From Funneliformis mosseae (taxonomy: Eukaryota; Glomeromycota; Glomeromycetes; Glomerales; Glomeraceae), in contig CAJVPP010001087.1 in the NCBI GenBank assembly GCA_910592005.1, positions 1 through 22,936 on the forward strand: a DNA stretch of 22,936 nucleotides, read 5' to 3'. The position numbers were made by a program, and so were the translations under genes. The notes under the pieces were generated by a model. It searched no databases. It saw only the letters and a list, made by a program, of their open reading frames with translations, and had not been told where the DNA came from. Positions 19,891 through 22,936 of this stretch are shown piece after piece. Position 1 is the first letter of the stretch; each line of letters begins with the position of its first letter.

Positions 19891-20688
19891 GTTGTATCCC
19901 AAATGCGTTAATATCTAAAATGCATATTTGGGATATTTTAAATCAGAATATGCAATTGGGATATTCTAAATGCAAAGATCGTTTTAGATATTCACTTGTC
20001 CCAAATGTGTATTTATCCTAAATATACATTTTGGATATCTCAAATACATATTTTAGATATCCTAAATGCATATTTCAGATATCCAAATACTAATATAAAG
20101 TTTATTTACATTTTTATTTACAATTTAAATAAAAATAAAGTTTTAAAAATATAAATATTAAATATAAATAAAATTTAAATTACAAGTCTGTTAATTAATA
20201 AATTCAAATCATTAGTAATCATTTAGAACAGTTTAAATAGTCTTTTAAAATATCCTAAATACTCATTTGTAATATTTGAAATGAGCATTTAGGACATTAT
20301 CTAAAATGCACATTTGGGATATTATCTGAAATATGCATTTAGGATATTGTCTTAAATGCATATTTAGAATATCTGAAATATACATTTAAAATATTGTCTA
20401 AAATGTATATTTGTAATATTATTCAAAATGCACGTTTGGGATATCCAAAATGTGTATTTAGGATATTGTTCAAAATGCATATTTGGAATATCTGAAATAT
20501 GTATTTGGGATATCCCAAAATGTTCATTTAGGATATTATCTAAAATGTGTATTTAGAATACCTGAAATACATATTTGAAAGTAGCGAATATTTCAAACAA
20601 TCTTTGCATTTAGAATATTCTAATTGTATATTCTAATTTAAAATATTCCAAATGCACATTTTGAATATCAATGTATTTGAAGTATAAC
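19891..20688. mobile_element. 798-bp foldback / inverted-repeat element with internal palindromic array
   Basis: The left arm 19891-19995 matches the reverse complement of the right arm 20584-20688 at about 80 percent by eye, ending GTTGTATCCC on the left and GTTATACTTC on the right. The differences are almost all transitions. AGATAT flanks both sides. Much of the inside is a tandem array of units like AAATGCATATTTGGGATAT in alternating orientation (19891-20098 and 20250-20600). An AT-only spacer at 20099-20240 separates the two blocks. It has no coding frame. The superfamily is unknown; a 6-bp duplication does not point clearly to one. Confidence 0.6.
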
Positions 20689-20694
20689 AGATAT

Positions 20695-21590
20695 ATCATA
20701 ATATAATAAATCTAATAAACTTTATTTTATCTTTTTATAATTACTAGATGTTAAGGTATTATAAGTTTTCTAAAATAATTTATATTAAGATAAATTAAAA
20801 AGTTTAATTTTATATAAAATTAAAATATAAGTTTAAATAAGTCATTTTAGAGATTTATAAGTATTAGATAAAATTAAAAAATAAAAATAAAAGTTAATAA
20901 AAAAGCTATATAATTGATTTAATTAATTATATATTATTAAAATCAATTTAATATTAAATAAGTTTTGACTTAAATATAATTATTTTTTAATAAATTATTA
21001 AAAATAAAAAATAAAAAATAATAAAAATATAATAAATGAATAAATCATATAAATTTTATTTTAAAGTAAAATAATTACTTATTAAAAATTAAAAAAATTT
21101 TTAAGCAAATTTTTTATTAATTCTAAAATAATAAAAATTATTATATGATAATTAAACATTATATCTTTTAATTACAAAAGTAAAGTAAAAATTATGTTAT
21201 TAATTGATTAATATAATATTATTTAAATATTAAATAAAATATTATAATAATTATTAAAAGTTATTTTTATAAAATATATGAAAAATATATTTTTTATAAA
21301 AATAATATAAATTTTAAAAATATATTAAATAAGTATATTAATGATTTAAATAATAAATATATAAATATTATATTTTTAGATAATTTATAATATATAATTT
21401 TTATATAATTAAATTAATTTTTATTTTATTTCTCTATTATTTAAATAATTTTTCTTAGTTAACAAAAATTTATAAATATATACTATTAAATTTTAAATAT
21501 ATTTGCTTTATATAATTAAATATAATATATAAATATTATCAGATCTTTATATATTAATAATATATATATTAATAATTACCATATATTGTA
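20695..21590. other. Very AT-rich gene-free stretch
   Basis: Almost only A and T, made of short ATTA, TAAA and TTTA strings. I see no gene, tRNA or tandem period. The composition is more extreme than elsewhere in the window. Confidence 0.6.
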
Positions 21591-21800
21591 GGTCAAAGTA
21601 CCTTCTTATGTATAGTACCTCCTCAAAAAATTTTCACATAATTTTAAAGTACCCAGATACTATACACAGAAATTTCAATTTTAATCATCAGAAATTTGTT
21701 AAGTATTCGGGGTATAATATTAGAAAACATTATATATGATGTATAGTATCCAGATACAGACTATCCTAAAATTATGTTATATATTTTTGATATTTGAATT
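21591..21800. repeat. Small inverted-repeat cluster
   Basis: GATACTATAC (21656-21665) is perfectly inverted at 21741-21750 (GTATAGTATC). CCAGATAC occurs in direct orientation at 21653-21660 and 21750-21757. A GTATAGTACC copy stands near 21610. ACATAATTTTA at about 21636-21647 is inverted near 21765-21778. It may be a small degraded MITE of about 150 bp, but no target duplication could be fixed. Confidence 0.35.
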
Positions 21801-22146
21801 TTTTTAAAAGATCTCACATTATACATAAAAATACAATTTTAAGCAAATAAGTAATTTATTAGAATAAAATGAAAAAAAATGAAGAAAAAAAATTACTAAT
21901 CGAACTGTTACATTTACATTCTTTTCTGCTTTCGCTTTATTTACCAATTGATTAAATCTCCTTCTCCTTTCATCTCACTACAACTTGCATTATCTTCATT
22001 ATCAATTTCATTTGCATCATTTCCAATATCCTAATTATTTTTATAATTATCTTCTTCAAAATATTTTTCATCACTGTTTTGATTATTAGGAACTTCTATC
22101 TCTTCATCATCATCTACTGGATCCAATAAATTTTCATAATCAAATA

Positions 22147-22746
22147 CAGAGGGTCTCCAAAAGTTTATGCACACTTTTTTTATATTAACTTTAATCATAT
22201 TTTTATTAAGCAAGCAAATAATCTAGAATAGTAAATTAAATTTTGTACTAAACTGTTTATTTATTTGATCAGACCACCATTTTCATATAAATATATCACC
22301 AATATTGCAAATATAATAAACATTGCAAACCTTGCAAAAATCGTAAACCCTACATGATTTGTTTTATGCACTCATAATTTAAGACAAATGGCCTGCCCAA
22401 AATCCCAACCTTAATTTGATCAAAAATTTATAAGACAAAACTAAAAAAAACCTTCAAAGCTAAAAAATAAAGTTCACAAATTTTTTCTAACTTGAACGAC
22501 AATTACAAAAGGCTTGAAAATCAATTACTTCTAAAAAAATTGAAAATTTAGTCAAAAGTATGCTTCGACGAATTCAAGCGGTAATTAATGCAAATGGTGA
22601 TCTGACCAAGTATTAAATACTTAATAAAATTTATATTTTAATAGTCTAAGAACATTATTTATAATTTGTAAATTGCTTAATTGCTTAATAAAATTTTAAG
22701 AAAAATTCATACGAAAAAATATGCATAAACTTTTAGAGACCCTCTA
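22147..22746 (+). mobile_element. 600-bp Tc1/mariner-type element with TA duplication
   Basis: The terminal inverted repeats begin CAGAGGGTCTCCAAAAG on the left (22147-22174) and TAGAGGGTCTCTAAAAG on the right (22719-22746). They match over 28 bp with four differences, all C/T. TA flanks both ends (22145-22146, 22747-22748). Looser similarity of the two ends extends inward for about 130 bp, and the left end carries an inverted copy of an AATGGTGRTCTGAYCAA stretch found near 22594. It keeps only the end of a transposase gene, so it is non-autonomous. Confidence 0.88.
22389..22616 (+). pseudogene. Tc1/mariner transposase, C-terminal relic
   Basis: In one frame the sequence reads WPAQNPNLNLIKNL then a stop, matching the WPAQSPDLNPIENLW block that carries a catalytic acidic residue pair in Tc1-type DDE transposases. 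The Asp is Asn (AAC at 22407-22409), Pro is Leu, and the Glu is Lys. In the same frame 57 codons on, LRRIQAVINANGDLTKY and a TAA (22614-22616) match the typical transposase C-terminus. The first two catalytic Asp residues are absent because the front of the gene is deleted. Confidence 0.8.
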
Positions 22747-22936
22747 TAATACAGTCAGGGGTATTTCCAAATTTGGAATCGATTCCAGAATATTCTGCTG
22801 ATCATACCGATCATTTTAAATAGGAAATTCGTAAAACTTCAATGATCTATAAAATTTTTTTTTTTTTTTTTTTTTGCAAAACTAAATGCTAGAATATATG
22901 TTTTTGAGTATGTAGATTCAGAATCCACACGGATCC

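Larger units (their letters stand above)
21941..22846 (-). pseudogene. Acidic-tail protein relic split by a Tc1/mariner element
   Basis: On the minus strand a frame runs from about 22846 down to 22749, then, after the transposon, from 22144 to a TAA at 21941-21943. With the element and one TA removed it joins in phase as ESIPNLEIPLTV followed by LFDYENLLDPVDDDEEIEV. The rest is acidic and Asn-rich (for example NSDEKYFEEDNYKNN) and passes one TAG at 22031-22033, where Gln is likely. A TAA near 22822 is another stop. The start is preceded by TTTATAG, which could be a splice acceptor, although a run of 21 A (minus strand) just upstream is unusual there. Acidic tails like this occur at the C-termini of some transposases, but I recognise no family. 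Confidence 0.45.

Noticed and set aside
19891..20600. CRISPR-like array
   Set aside because: Units alternate in orientation, vary in length and lack unique spacers. The inverted arms and AT-rich eukaryotic context fit a foldback repeat.
22855..22875. Poly-T run as a retroposed poly(A) tail
   Set aside because: A tail in that orientation would need a gene or SINE on the minus strand ending here, and none is seen. It may be a simple homopolymer.
22931..22936. Terminal GGATCC as a biological signal
   Set aside because: It is a BamHI site at the very end of the window and more likely a coincidence or a clone or window boundary than a feature.

Overview
The window reads as nuclear DNA of a filamentous fungus, most like an arbuscular mycorrhizal (Glomeromycotina, Rhizophagus-type) genome. 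The reasons are strong AT richness, short GT..AG introns, an F-box/leucine-rich-repeat relic of the kind hugely expanded in those fungi, a Helitron with a DUF6570-type N-terminal region, and a multi-exon protein resembling families I know only from Rhizophagus. The assignment rests on recognition and was not checked by a search. There is no intact long gene here; almost everything is a relic.

Layout. 137-860: end of an integrase-like protein, full of stops. 860-1250: nothing supported. 1255-2160: F-box/LRR pseudogene (+) split by a 172-bp TA-flanked MITE (1843-2014). 2420-3030: AT-rich spacer. 3038-16443: one decayed Helitron (+), in two blocks (3038-4230 and 12937-16443), because an 8.7-kb Ty3/gypsy-type LTR retrotransposon (4235-12932) is inserted in it. 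The helicase half is split again by a 153-bp MITE (15300-15452) with 8-bp target duplications. 16444-17082: low-complexity DNA, a hairpin and an imperfect 60-bp repeat. 17083-19154: multi-exon gene of an unnamed family, with compensating frameshifts. 19155-21590: very AT-rich, gene-free, containing a 798-bp foldback element (19891-20688). 21941-22846: minus-strand acidic-protein relic split by a 600-bp Tc1/mariner element (22147-22746).

Three themes tie the region together. (1) Insertions can be dated relative to each other. At five sites removing the element rejoins a host reading frame or leaves a target-site duplication. (2) Decay is dominated by C-to-T / G-to-A transitions. Nearly all in-frame stops stand where Gln, Trp or Arg codons are expected, the two LTRs differ almost only by transitions, and the protease and integrase catalytic Asp codons both became Asn. 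This looks like RIP or methylation-driven deamination. (3) The retrotransposon carries an unidentified Cys-containing stretch of about 300 residues between RNase H and integrase.
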